64,000 nt of DNA from Argentina anserina. Lineage: Eukaryota; Streptophyta; Magnoliopsida; Rosales; Rosaceae. The notes beneath the pieces were generated by a model, which made no database searches, was not told where the DNA came from, and worked only from the letters and a program-made list of their open reading frames with translations. A program made the translations under genes and the position numbers. Positions 1 through 10,135 of the stretch are shown here, one piece after another. Location of the stretch: contig NC_065877.1 of assembly GCF_933775445.1 (NCBI RefSeq), positions 9,920,001 through 9,984,000 on the forward strand. Direction: 5' to 3'. The first letter of the stretch is position 1. Each line of letters begins with the position of its first letter.

Positions 1-493
1 CAAACGAATGAGGACACAGTCCACACCGACAGCCAAAGTTATACGTAACAATCTTGTGTGCTTAACGGTCAGCATCCACCATTTCCAACTCACAGACCAC
101 AAAAGGCCACAGAAGACATAACCATAAGAGGGCACCAAGTCAAAGATTATTGGATAATCTCAACGTAAAATACACCTACTTATCACCTGTGTATTTTTCA
201 CTATGCCCTTAAGCAATCCATCTGTCCAGAATAAATATATTCAAACCAAAATTTTGTGGGTGCTTGGATATCTCCAACGACCAAATCTATGGTTGTCTCC
301 ATCACCAACAATAATATTCATGTAAATTGTTATAGTTACACTTGTCCAAGCTGTAACCATAAAACTAGAGCATTCTCAGTGTCCACCCCAGCATTGGGTA
401 CGTGTAAGCCACTTGAAGCACTCAAATCGGATCAAAACCCAGAATTATTGGAACAATCTACGAAATCAAAGTGCTATCTTTGGAAAATTCTAG
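1..493. other. Intergenic, no gene recognised
   Basis: AT-rich sequence. A 120-codon open frame starts at 256, but its product has no recognisable domain and a composition unlike a real protein, and the frame runs straight into the hairpin element at 494-617. I see no gene here. Confidence 0.5.
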
Positions 494-617
494 TATACAT
501 CAATGTATGTTATACATCCCACATTCAACGGTCGATATTGTTTTGTAAGTGGGGTCAGAAAAATAACATTCGTTGTCAATCATTGAATGAAGGATGTATA
601 ACATATATTGATGTATA
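494..617. mobile_element. 124-bp hairpin, MITE-like inverted repeat
   Basis: The first 26 bases (starting TATACATCAATGTATG) and the last 26 bases (ending CATATATTGATGTATA) are reverse complements with one mismatch. Weaker complementarity continues inward to arms of about 45-50 nt around a short loop. The whole unit therefore folds into one hairpin, as very small MITEs do. The ends are TA-rich, so a TA target duplication is possible but cannot be separated from the arms. It lies about 200 bp upstream of the RING-H2 gene. A MIRNA-like precursor is the alternative; the sequence alone does not decide. Confidence 0.6.
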
Positions 618-689
618 ATAGATTAACCCTACCCTTTACTCCTATCTATAATTTGAACCAAGTGTCATAGCGCATATATAGTACTCCAC

Positions 690-691
<2 letters not shown>

Positions 692-737
<46 letters not shown>
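692..737 (+). repeat. (CT)23 microsatellite in RING-H2 gene leader
   Basis: Uninterrupted CT dinucleotide tract of about 46 bp ending about 80 bp before the start codon of the RING-H2 gene. Pyrimidine (CT/GA) tracts are common in plant 5' UTRs and core promoters, so this probably marks the promoter or leader. Its length should make it polymorphic. Confidence 0.9.
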
Positions 738-740
<3 letters not shown>

Positions 741-812
741 CTCAGTCGTTTTATCTAACACATCTAACACACTTCCAGCAACGAGCTCGGATTGGCGAAA
801 CTCAGAAGTGAA

Positions 813-962
813 ATGAGCGATGGAGGACATTGCATCAAACTTCCGACCTTCTTCAGGATCCTACTTCACTCCCCTGTTGATTTCCCTGGCCGGAATAGTC
901 TCCACTACTCTAGCAGTAATAGCATATCATTTCATAGTGGTGAAGTTCTGCATGAGGCATAG
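813..962 (+). promoter_or_regulatory. Overlapping out-of-frame uORF candidate
   Basis: An ATG at 813 lies seven bases before the RING-H2 start at 820, in another frame. It stays open for 49 codons to a TAG at 960-962, inside the main coding region. If the mRNA starts upstream of 813, ribosomes initiating here would bypass the main start. This is inference from sequence only; the 820 ATG is in a better context (GCGATGG). Confidence 0.35.
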
Positions 963-1782
963 GCAAAGGCAGAGACAGAGAATACTCGAAGTGTTTTCTA
1001 ATCTCTCGCCGCAAGCAAACCTCAACATCAACAACCTAAATGGGGTGGATGAGAAAGTTTTGAGCTCTATCCCAATTCTCTCTTACTCCACCAAAGACGG
1101 ACAAATCGGTCTGCATCAAAGTGAATGTGTGATTTGCTTGGGTGAACTGGAAGATGGTGACATGGTAAGGCTTCTTCCCAACTGCAAACATGTGTTTCAC
1201 AATCCATGCATAGACAAATGGTTCCTGCAACATACAAACTGTCCCGTTTGTAGGGCACCTATAGCCGCGCCCGTTAAATATGTAGAACCTTTGCCTGCAG
1301 ATCAAGAAACCCAAGATCAAGAAGTTCGAGATCCATTTAGCAGCATCGAGTGTCCTAATTCGACTTCGAATTTGATTTTGTCTCCTAACAGTCACGAGGA
1401 ATTAAGAGGTCTACTTAGCGTCCAGTTGCCAAAACCAAATCATTTGCTAAGGAATTGTGTCTCGCTTGTGCTGTTACCTATAGAAGGGAGTAATAAGCAG
1501 CAGAGGTTTGTGAATGGGTTGGAGAGGTCTTTGTCTTTGGATCTCTCACACATCCTCATAAACGTACAAAGAGAATGTGATGATCAGAAGCCCTCTTCAT
1601 CATCTTCTTCTCCTCCTCCTCCTCACAATTCTAAAGCGGTTCTTGTAGAGTGTGGATCATTCAGGGAACGATCTCTCAGACAGTTCGATCGGATGTCGAC
1701 AGTGTTAATACGATCTCTCTCGCAGTTGCGGGTGGGGCAAAGTAGCAGCATGGCTAATGGTCGTGAAATTCTTCCTTGTTAG
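820..1782 (+). CDS. ATL-type RING-H2 E3 ubiquitin ligase
   Basis: Intronless gene for a 320-residue membrane-anchored RING-H2 protein. A hydrophobic segment at residues 15-42 is followed by a basic stretch (RHRQRQRQR) and a GVD at 75-77, a variant of the ATL GLD motif. The RING-H2 finger has Cys103, Cys106, Cys122, His124, His127, Cys130, Cys141 and Cys144, with the C-x2-C-x15-C-x-H-x2-H-x2-C-x10-C-x2-C spacing and Trp134 of the E2-contact surface. The tail is polar with a Ser/Pro run near residues 250-268. ATL proteins transfer ubiquitin from an E2 to substrates at the plasma or endomembrane, often in defence or stress signalling; the substrate cannot be read here. Lack of introns is typical of the family. 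Start chosen because the TM segment follows directly and the codon context is good. Confidence 0.93.
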   Translation: MEDIASNFRPSSGSYFTPLLISLAGIVSTTLAVIAYHFIVVKFCMRHRQRQRQRILEVFSNLSPQANLNINNLNGVDEKVLSSIPILSYSTKDGQIGLHQSECVICLGELEDGDMVRLLPNCKHVFHNPCIDKWFLQHTNCPVCRAPIAAPVKYVEPLPADQETQDQEVRDPFSSIECPNSTSNLILSPNSHEELRGLLSVQLPKPNHLLRNCVSLVLLPIEGSNKQQRFVNGLERSLSLDLSHILINVQRECDDQKPSSSSSSPPPPHNSKAVLVECGSFRERSLRQFDRMSTVLIRSLSQLRVGQSSSMANGREILPC

Positions 1783-2308
1783 GATTTTCATTTTTCTTCT
1801 TTCTTATCCAAATAATATTCTACTGGGACATTTTTTTGTTTTTGTTTTCTTTGTGAAAGTAATAAGCTAGCTAGCTAGATTCACATTATGCATTCCTTCA
1901 ATCAAAAACAAGAACGACATTAGGCATTTTCTTCTACTTCAACAAAAGCTAGAATGAGTGCCTGTTGTCAATCTTCTTTAACGAAGTCATAAATTAAAGC
2001 TGAAGTACGTCCAGAGACCAGAATATTACATTAACATGATAAACATAAAAAAACCCTAAAGTCAGACGGACTCATAACCTGCAAAAACTACTCATCATTA
2101 TATCAAGGACACATTGAAGGAATCACTTCGCAATCGAGGCTATAGACCACGGAACACCTTGCTTCCTGAGGCAAAGACATTGTTCAATTACTAGCCTGCA
2201 TTATCACTCACTTTATTATTGTTGATACTTTTTGACAAAACTAAACGAACCCAAGAAAGCATAAACCCGTAAAATATCTCAATTAGCTAGCTAGAAAGAG
2301 AAGCTCTT

Positions 2309-2336
<28 letters not shown>
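2309..2336. repeat. (TG)n microsatellite
   Basis: About 14 uninterrupted TG units in non-coding DNA. Confidence 0.9.
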
Positions 2337-2340
<4 letters not shown>

Positions 2341-2959
2341 TAATGAAATATATTCCATTGTTAAGTCGCCCACAAAATTTATTTACAATTTTACGGGTCA
2401 ACATAGAAAGAGTTCCCAACGAAGCAAAAAACAAATAATAAAAAAAATAAAGGGTCCAACAAAAAAGTTTTTTTTTAACCCTAACTAACACCAAAGAGAA
2501 AACCAATGTTCCACGAACTGATTCAGCAACCAGAAAGCAATAACCTACAAATTAATTAATCTTCATGGAAAGAACATCAAAGTCAATATTTGAGGCCTAG
2601 AGACCCAACAGTGTACCTTTTCACGAAAGTAAAGGTTTTACCTTCCATTAGATTTTCCTACTCGCACTAGGAAAGCTATTATGTACCAGTCTCCGAGTTC
2701 AAACCTGTTGCCTCCATCGCAAGACCATCTGCTACCTTGCTTGGTGCCATGGATGTGGAGGCTTCTATCGTCGCTCCACCTCTGGAATTGCCGCCTGGAT
2801 AACTAAATTATTTTTCCTCCTCCTCCTCCTCCTTAATGAGGTAGTCTTTTGTCCTTCGGGATTTAAGCTCTTCAATTTTTAATGCCATTAAGGACTCGGC
2901 TAGCATTGCTTTTTCCTTATGTTAGTCCCTCTTTCAGTAATCCTCCCATCTTTAGTATG

Positions 2960-3180
2960 CCTGGTAGCTCGCATGAGGGATGAGGCTCCTAAATTTGGTT
3001 TTGCTTCTTGGCTTGCTCCTGAGCCTCCTTGGTTGAAGATCGATGTATAATGTCCGGTCATTTTGTAGTCCATCCTAGGCCGATGCCGGTGGTATTTTTA
3101 GGATCACTCACCATTATAATTAGGGAATTTCTTTAAGAGGGTGGCGGCTTCTTGAGGCGGATATATAAATATATTCGCCT
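2960..3180 (+). pseudogene. Possible LINE RNase H (RVT_3-like) relic
   Basis: Around 3016-3050 one frame reads PPWLKIDV, and around 3078-3100 another reads AGGIFRI. Together they resemble the start of the RNase H-like domain found at the end of plant LINE and RVT_3 proteins (PPPGWLKLNVDGA...AGGVFRD). Stops and frameshifts separate them. This is a weak match by eye and could be chance. Confidence 0.25.
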
Positions 3181-4075
3181 TTTTGAAAGCCTTGAAAATT
3201 ACAAACCCATCCATTTTCTTAACAATCCTTGTCATGAATGTGGCGCCTTCGTTTAGTTTGAAACAGAGGTAACTGTAGCTGCATGTATCTGCATGTATCT
3301 CTTATTCTTCGTGAAGGTAACACAATGGATCCTCTTGCTAACCAAGATTGATGGCAATGCTTGGTGGGATGCGTTACCTTACTTCTTTAGGTGTTTTACG
3401 ATTTTTTATGGTTCTTCCTGGTTTTGTTACAAAGAGACTTAATTGTTTTAACTTTTCTGATTTTGTTTCTTGTATGTTTTTAATTTTCTTCATATAATGT
3501 ATTTCTCGATTATTCCAGCCTCAGTTTTTAGTATTTATTATTTCTTGGTTGGACTTGGCATAGTTTTACAGCCTGCTCATACCTTTTTCCAGTTATAAAT
3601 TTTTTTCCAAGACTGCTACATATGAGAAAAATAAAAACAAATTAAAAAAAAAGTCTGAGAGAGAGCAGAAGTTGGGGAGTTGAAGTCATCTTTATGTGGT
3701 GTAACTGATCATGTGCAATAATAGGAAAGTAGTGAAGCAAATAAGAGAGACAGCACCATAATTTTGGAGAATGACATAGAAAAGCAGCACATTTGTAGAC
3801 AAGTTCCTCAGTCTCTGCTCTCTTGCATCGAGACTTCACATTTCTTGCATCGACATTTTTAGCATGTCAGTAACATTTATTGTACCCAGAATTCATGGCA
3901 TTCAATACTTGGAAAGAAGTATGTAGACATAACCTGAAAGATTGTGTGTACGGAATTGCAGAGCATTTAATCATAGCTCAGAGGATAAACAACCAATTCA
4001 AATTCAGTCTTTTAAGTTTAATGGAGCATATGCAAAATCTTTATAAATAAATATATATATATATATATAGAGCTA

Positions 4076-4456
4076 TTCTTGGCTGCGGAGGTCCGCACTA
4101 ATGTTTTGGTCTAGATTTTCATTTTTTTACTATTTTTCGATCGAATTTTCTCATCTTCACCGTCTAATATCTAGATAATATTATGTAGATCATATATGCA
4201 AAATTTCAGCAACTTTATAATCGTTAAGGCATCAAAATTGCATGTTTCTGTTAAAAATATGAACGGTTTATGTTTGACAGATTTCAGTTCATCCATTTAG
4301 TTTTCGATTTTGAAAGTCTTACCAATTACCAAATTGGTTGAAATTTTACAGATTATCTAGATACTATATGGTGAAGATGAGGAAATGCGATCGAAAAATG
4401 GTGAAAAAATAGAAATCTCCTCCAAAACTATTGATGAGGACCTCCTTGGCTGAGAA
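4076..4456. mobile_element. MITE with ~110-bp imperfect TIRs in a TA tract
   Basis: About 110 bp at the left (GGAGGTCCGCACTAATG... through ATCTAGATAATAT) are repeated in inverted, mutated form at the right end (…ATTATCTAGATACTATATGG to AGGACCTCCTTGGCTG). The centre is about 150 bp and non-coding. TA microsatellites flank both sides, so insertion into an AT tract is likely and the target duplication cannot be resolved. No transposase is present, so it is non-autonomous; long TIRs suggest a Mutator-like or foldback origin. Confidence 0.7.
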
Positions 4457-4462
4457 AAATCA

Positions 4463-4463
<1 letters not shown>

Positions 4464-4512
<49 letters not shown>
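4464..4512. repeat. (AT)n microsatellite
   Basis: About 49 bp of uninterrupted TA units directly right of the MITE. A second long tract at 4638-4682 belongs to the tandem duplication that follows. Confidence 0.9.
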
Positions 4513-4517
<5 letters not shown>

Positions 4518-4636
4518 CATACAACAGCTTAAGCTATAATTCCATCTCCCACATTGTTCAGAGAGATTGATCGAAGTTCGCCTAATTAGCGAATACAAAC
4601 TAAATAAGCTTACAGATCACCCCGGACATGCATTGC

Positions 4637-4688
<52 letters not shown>

Positions 4689-4812
4689 CATACAACAGCT
4701 TAAGCTAGTAATTCCATCTCCCACATTGTTCAGAGAGATTGATCGAAGTTCGCCTAATTAGCGAATACAAACTAAATAAGCTTACAGATCACCCCGGACA
4801 TGCATTGCATTA
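4512..4812. repeat. Near-perfect tandem duplication, ~170-bp period
   Basis: About 130 bp beginning ACATACAACAGCTTAAGC and ending CCGGACATGCATTGCATTA occurs at 4512-4641 and again at 4682-4812, separated by an (AT)n tract. The copies differ at about one site (GCTATAAT against GCTAGTAAT), so the duplication is recent or an assembly artefact at the microsatellite. Confidence 0.85.
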
Positions 4813-6558
4813 CTAATAGATATTTCCTCGGTACAAATAGTTCAAGGAAGAAATGATGTAACTATGTAAGACTTGAAAAATATTATCATAAAGGTAAACT
4901 GGTACAAAAAGATAAGGACATTAAGCTGAGGTTAGAGCCCTGAAATGAGTGTGCAATCAGTGCAATGTGAATTATGCATCAAGGACAAGAAGAGTCATAG
5001 CAGTACAGTATAGAAGGACAGAGTACAAGAGTTAGTGTAAACACATAGGTACGGGTAGAATGTGTGACTTGATGAAGAAGAAGAAAAAACTTAATGTTCG
5101 AGCGGTTGAGCAAACTCCAATCATGGATATTTAGAAAAAAAATGTCACAAATCGGTCTAATTAAATCTTGAACAGCAATAGTATACCTACCTTCTTACTT
5201 GTTAAATCGTGGTAGAGGCACCATGTGATACCAAGTATCCATCAATCCCCATCCACCCCACCTACATGCTGCGCTTCCCTTCCTTGGCAAAATCTTAGAA
5301 GGTGTCATGGATTGAGAACTACAATGGTCACTCTTTTAATTTGTTCTTTAGCTATCAAAATGGGTCAATATAGTTTTAAATCTTGAGAAAATTACACGTT
5401 TTCGCTTTGGATCAATTTTCAAAATACACATATTCATTCATAAATACATAATAGTTTGCTCATAAGATGTCTCAACTTACAGATTGTCCATGATAAATTG
5501 TCTTTTTGTTATTTGTGCCACATAATTAGTGCAATTTATCCAATACCATTGTGTAAATTTTGGTGTATGCATAATCTAAATCATAAATGAAAAGACAACC
5601 AATTGCCTCATTTTTACCCTACTAAATTGATCTCATGCCACTCTAGTAGAATCCAAATTTTGAGGGGTAATCCACGTAATATCTTAAGAGAAAGTTTTGA
5701 ATAATATTTGTGAAGCAATTGGAAAGTAAAACTCACAACCTGCATAGTACATCTTAAGACGAAATTTCTACACATGTATTCACTTGTAATGTGATAATCC
5801 AGAAATCCTGAATTTACGAGTTTTTTTTAAGACAAGACAACATCTTTCATAAGCTAACCGTGTCACATGTTAACGGCGCAACATCCTGACCACATTGTGA
5901 CATTGTGCTACATTCAGATGGAGTCTATGTCATTGGTGAAAAAGCATCATCACTAATTTGGTGTTCTAGAGTTACTATTGAGTATTCAAATTTTTTTTAC
6001 CGGAGCTCCACAAACTCGGCAAGGGATGATAGTAAAGTTAATTAGCCCCATTAGCTTAATATTAAACAAATGAAAAGGTGTTGCATCTTTATGTAAACGG
6101 CCCATGTGGTGCGTGGGCCCATGAAAATTATAAATCGGATTCTACAAAGACTTGCTTTAAATTTCTTAATTGACATATACACCTTGCAACTATCAATAAC
6201 AACTATGCATTATTGGCATTCTTCTTCTTCTCACATTCGCAAATGGAGAGAAGTTTGTTGTTTTTGGGACCCCAAAACCTAAAAGGAACAACTTTTTTTT
6301 TCCTATACCCCAATTCCAATACACACCCATTTGTTTTCTTCTTGGTCTCCAAAGCCTCTCATGTAGACTTGTACCCTCTTCTCTTCTTTCTCTTCACATT
6401 CTTGACCAAGTACATGACCAAGAAAAATGAAAAAGAGAAAGAAAGAAAAACCCAGTGGGTTTTCTGCATAAACAAGAGTTGAAAATAAATTAATAAACTT
6501 TTTGTTTGAATTTTGAAAGAGGGTAAATTTGCTCCCTAATTTTGGTGTTTTTAGGTAT

Positions 6559-7649
6559 TTAGGTCCCAAATGGTGCTCTATGAGGAATGCCTTTCCTTCT
6601 CCTTGTTGTTGAAGAAGGAGGTGGCGGAGGCGTGTCCGGGTACATGTCTTGTTGTGAGCCTTCACGCAACTCTGCTTCTCCCACTGTCACTCTCCTTGTT
6701 GTTGATGATGTTATCATTCCTTCTCTTCTTCCATTTCCATTTCCATTTCCCTCTTCATTCCTTGCCCCCAATGTAAAGTTGGCATCCCCATTCCTCTTTA
6801 TTCCCACAAGCTTTTCCACCCCACAAACAGAAAATAAATAAATAAAAGAAAATAAGAAAATTTGCAAAAACTAACCAATTTTCAAAATGAGAACGCTTTG
6901 GATCTACAATGTCAGTGCCTCAGAGGCTCAAATGTTGGTTGCAGAATGAGGTGTTTTTAGAGAAATGTGTGGTATGGCCTTAAAGAACACAATGTGAAGC
7001 AAATTGGGTGTTTGAGATTAGAGAAATGCTCACCTTACAACCCAGAGAGCAGAATCGAAATGGGTCCAAGAGTCCTCTGCTACAGATTTCACAAATGTGG
7101 GGGACTCCTTTGATTCCAGCTTTGGGTTGTGGCCTCTCATTCAAGAACATAACTCTAGCACTGTTTATCACATAGGTCTGAACTCCACCGATGTCAAGAA
7201 CCTTCTGTATCTCCGAAACCCTCACCACATCATGGTAAGAAGACCTCCTTATCTGTAATTACAAAAACCCCATGACAAAAAAACTTGGTTGAGAAAATGA
7301 ACCACAATGCCGGAGAAAACAAGACTCAAAAAGCTTTGAAATTGGGGGAAATTTAGTTGACCAGAGGACCTGGATCACTTGGTGGTCTTTGTGCCGAGAC
7401 GAGCGGCAGTAGAAGCAAAATGCATCTCCGCTGCAGTCCAAGCAGAACATGTTGCATTCACTCCTGGCTGCGTCGCCGTGGGTTCGGCAGATAGTGAAGA
7501 ACGACGAGGTCAGCAGCTCCTCTAGCCATGGGGGTACCAACATTGTTGTGTCCTGCATAGAATTCTTGGTCAGAACCCAAAATTGCAAAATGGGGTTGGA
7601 AATGAACAAAGAGAAGAGAAGGAAAAAAAAAAGATGCAAACTTTACCAT
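6559..7649 (-). CDS. PLATZ zinc-binding transcription factor
   Basis: Four exons on the minus strand: 7649-7647 (the ATG alone), 7552-7370, 7252-7034 and 6810-6559. All junctions are GT-AG and phase 0, giving 218 residues. The protein has the PLATZ signature: VPPWLEELL, then [20 protein letters not shown] with CxxC and H residues, HKDHQVIQ joined across intron 2 to [40 protein letters not shown], and [20 protein letters not shown] joined to LVGIKRNG. The C-terminus [11 protein letters not shown] is typical of the family. PLATZ proteins bind zinc and A/T-rich DNA and act in growth, seed filling (with RNA polymerase III) or stress. The one-codon first exon rests on a good donor (ATG|GTAAAG) and acceptor (TATGCAG). 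An in-frame ATG inside exon 2 (position 7543-7541) is an alternative start. Confidence 0.9.
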
Positions 7650-7789
7650 TGTGTTTCTCAAAGCTAAAAAAAATGTTGCAGAGGTGGGTTTGTCTGGAGA
7701 AATGTGGTAGAGGGTAATGTACAGCTATGGTAGGCACCCCAATGGGAGCCAGAAATTCACAGAAGGGAGGTACTTTTGTCTCGGATGAA

Positions 7790-7794
<5 letters not shown>

Positions 7795-7828
<34 letters not shown>
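7795..7828. repeat. (AG)17 tract upstream of PLATZ gene
   Basis: Uninterrupted AG on the plus strand (CT on the sense strand of the PLATZ gene), about 145 bp before its ATG and so probably in its leader or core promoter. It mirrors the CT tract in front of the RING-H2 gene. Confidence 0.85.
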
Positions 7829-7829
<1 letters not shown>

Positions 7830-9552
7830 CAGAGGCAGAGGGCCTCAACGACCCTGCAAACTTAGACTTCAACAACACAACAACGCTTTCGACTAGGGGA
7901 CAAAGGCTCATAAACTAATGTGGCGAGGCTTAGGGAATGGAGGGCTGAGATTGGGCGTAGTGGCTGAAGTGAGGGCTGGGCCGTCAGATGGGGGTTTAGA
8001 CAGGGATGGGTAGGTTTGGCGCTTACGCCACTTTGGATCTTCTTTGCGTCTCTACGTAGGCTCGAGGTCGCCCACTTGGCTACGCTTAAGCCAATTAGTC
8101 GTTCATCAGGAAATTGTTATGGACTCTTTGCCCTACACGTGGTGGATTTTACACGTGGCTTACTGTTGACGGTCCAATTGGAGAAAAATCTGAAATTTAA
8201 ATTCATCCAATCTCGAGAAAACTGAAAATTGCTTACTGAATTAGTACGTAAATATGAAGAAAAAAGAATTTTATTTATTGGTTTTTAGTAAAAAAATCCG
8301 ATAAAAATTATAAAATTATTAAAACAACAGACATAATATTAAATTCTGTTAAACAACTCATAAATATACTATCAGACTCTGATGTAATTTATTAACGGAA
8401 AATGACATATTTCCAACTATATTATATGATACATTTCCTTATATCATGGAAGTGCAAGTAAAGCCTTGTTATAACTTATAAGTTTGTACTATTTTAAGAG
8501 TCAATTTGCGATGATTCAAAATACATGTGTAAAATTGAGTCAAAAGAGAGAAAAAAAACAGATTGTCTCAGAGTTATAGAGTTTAGAATCAGATTGTCAC
8601 AGAGTTAGAGTTTAAAACTAGATTAATTCCATGTTGTTTGGGTGACAATGTTGCAAACAAGACATTGCCCGGCCGTGTGATTAAGGATTTCATGTGTATA
8701 TGGAGCGTATATGATATTGAGACTCCAATGCAGTCTAGAGAAAGAGTACGTTCTCGTCTTCCACACATTTAAGTAGGAATAAGGTGAATCTAAGGCCAAT
8801 TACTAGTCACTCCAAGTTCTTTACTTGTTATTATTACGCAAAAACTTGTTGCAAATATAACGATGTTCTATCGTTTTGTTCGCACCTAGCATGTTTTGAA
8901 AGATCGAATACTTTCTTGATGAAGTCAGCTAGTGTTGCTAAACAACAAAAGATGGCGATGATATTTTGGCTAATATGATTACAGATTACCAGCTGGGCGG
9001 TGGCGTTGGCTCGGTGATTCGAGCTAGGCTCTTTATGCACAACTTTAGGCACCATATCTTGTCTGAAGGGATTTAATATTCGATGAATTAAACTAAAGAA
9101 TGTGCTTAATTAGCTTAACCAAAATGGTGTTTGTGTTTTTCTTTTAATTTAACGTACTATAACTCAAAAACAAAATACAATGACAGCATACTGTGCCGGC
9201 CTATGGTGGCATCCAGCATTGCTGAAAATTGCTAAGCATATATGTCACTTGTGGTCGCACCACATCTATCTATTAGGAGCCATCTGAGAGAGGCAAAAGA
9301 TTAAACAATATGGTGCATGCACGTATCAAAATGAATAATGGTTGCTTGCTTCTAATTGTAATCTTCAACTCGTACCTAAATCAATCTTAGAATTCGGAAG
9401 ATGATGATCATGATCGACATTCGACAAGGTTCATCATTACAGTTGATAATGATATTACTTGAGATGGTCTCAGAGAGAATTATGTGATGTTCACATAAGT
9501 AAATCAAACACACATATTGTTTTGGTGACCTATTAATTGATAGAGTTGATTT
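7830..9552. other. Intergenic, no gene recognised
   Basis: Presumed promoter of the PLATZ gene (right to left) followed by AT-rich DNA. Short open frames show no family features. Confidence 0.5.
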
Positions 9553-10110
9553 TGTTGAAACTTGGAGCAGCCTTTGTTGAAGGTAAGAAACAAAGTTACA
9601 ACTTTAAGGAGGTGGTATGTGGCTGATTTGTTTGACAAAGAAAGAAGAATGCATTAATGAGTATACCAACATTGAGCATGAATCAAAGAAGAATATTGAC
9701 TTTGCTTCCATGCATCTTACATGCAAATGCATTAATTGCACAAAGATGTTTGCCTATATAAAGACATAAGAAGTGATACAATAAACATAGAAGAACAATA
9801 AGGGAGAGATCATCTTGTGTGTGATCAAGAGTGAGAGATAGAGAGAAAACTCCAAGTAGAGAGTCTTATGTATGTAGCAAAATAAAGTGTGTGAGAGTGT
9901 ATCCCTTAAAGTGTGAGTCTTGAAGTAGTGTTTCTCTCGGTGTAACCTTTCTTCGTATATGAGCGGTTCTTTATTGTTACTACCGTGGACGTAGGCAATT
10001 TGCCGAACCATGTTAAATCCTGGTGTTCTCTATCATTTTTTATTTTCTACTTGTGGTTGTGAGTTATTTCGATTTATATTCTACAGTTCATTCTTCTGTA
10101 TTCCCCAACA
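9553..10110 (+). repeat. 5' LTR of copia element 1 (left edge uncertain)
   Basis: The right edge is firm: the sequence ends CCCCAACA one base before a tRNA-iMet primer site. About 310 bp before it match the degraded copy at 12552-12861. A TATA box (GCCTATATAAAGAC, near 9752) fits an LTR promoter. The left edge could be the TGTTGAAAC at 9553 or the TGTTGAAGG at 9575; no matching 5-bp target duplication was found. Confidence 0.65.
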
Positions 10111-10111
10111 G

Positions 10112-10123
10112 TGGTATCAGAGC
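10112..10123 (+). other. Primer binding site, tRNA-iMet type
   Basis: TGGTATCAGAGC is the standard plant copia PBS complementary to the 3' end of initiator tRNA-Met. It lies one base after the 5' LTR. Confidence 0.9.
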
Positions 10124-10135
10124 TCCTACTTCTGA

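Larger units (their letters stand above)
1783..6558. other. Intergenic with repeats, no intact gene
   Basis: No open frame here resembles a protein, apart from a possible LINE RNase H relic near 2960-3180. The stretch holds a (TG)n tract, a long-TIR MITE, AT microsatellites and a tandem duplication, each listed separately. The last few hundred bases (about 6200-6558) would be the 3' flank of the PLATZ gene. Confidence 0.6.

Noticed and set aside
256..618. 120-codon open frame upstream of the RING-H2 gene
   Set aside because: No domain, unlikely composition, and its 3' third is one arm of the hairpin element.
6213..6841. Several plus-strand frames across the PLATZ gene's last exon and 3' flank
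   Set aside because: Opposite-strand shadows; the minus strand encodes the conserved PLATZ C-terminus with matching splice sites.
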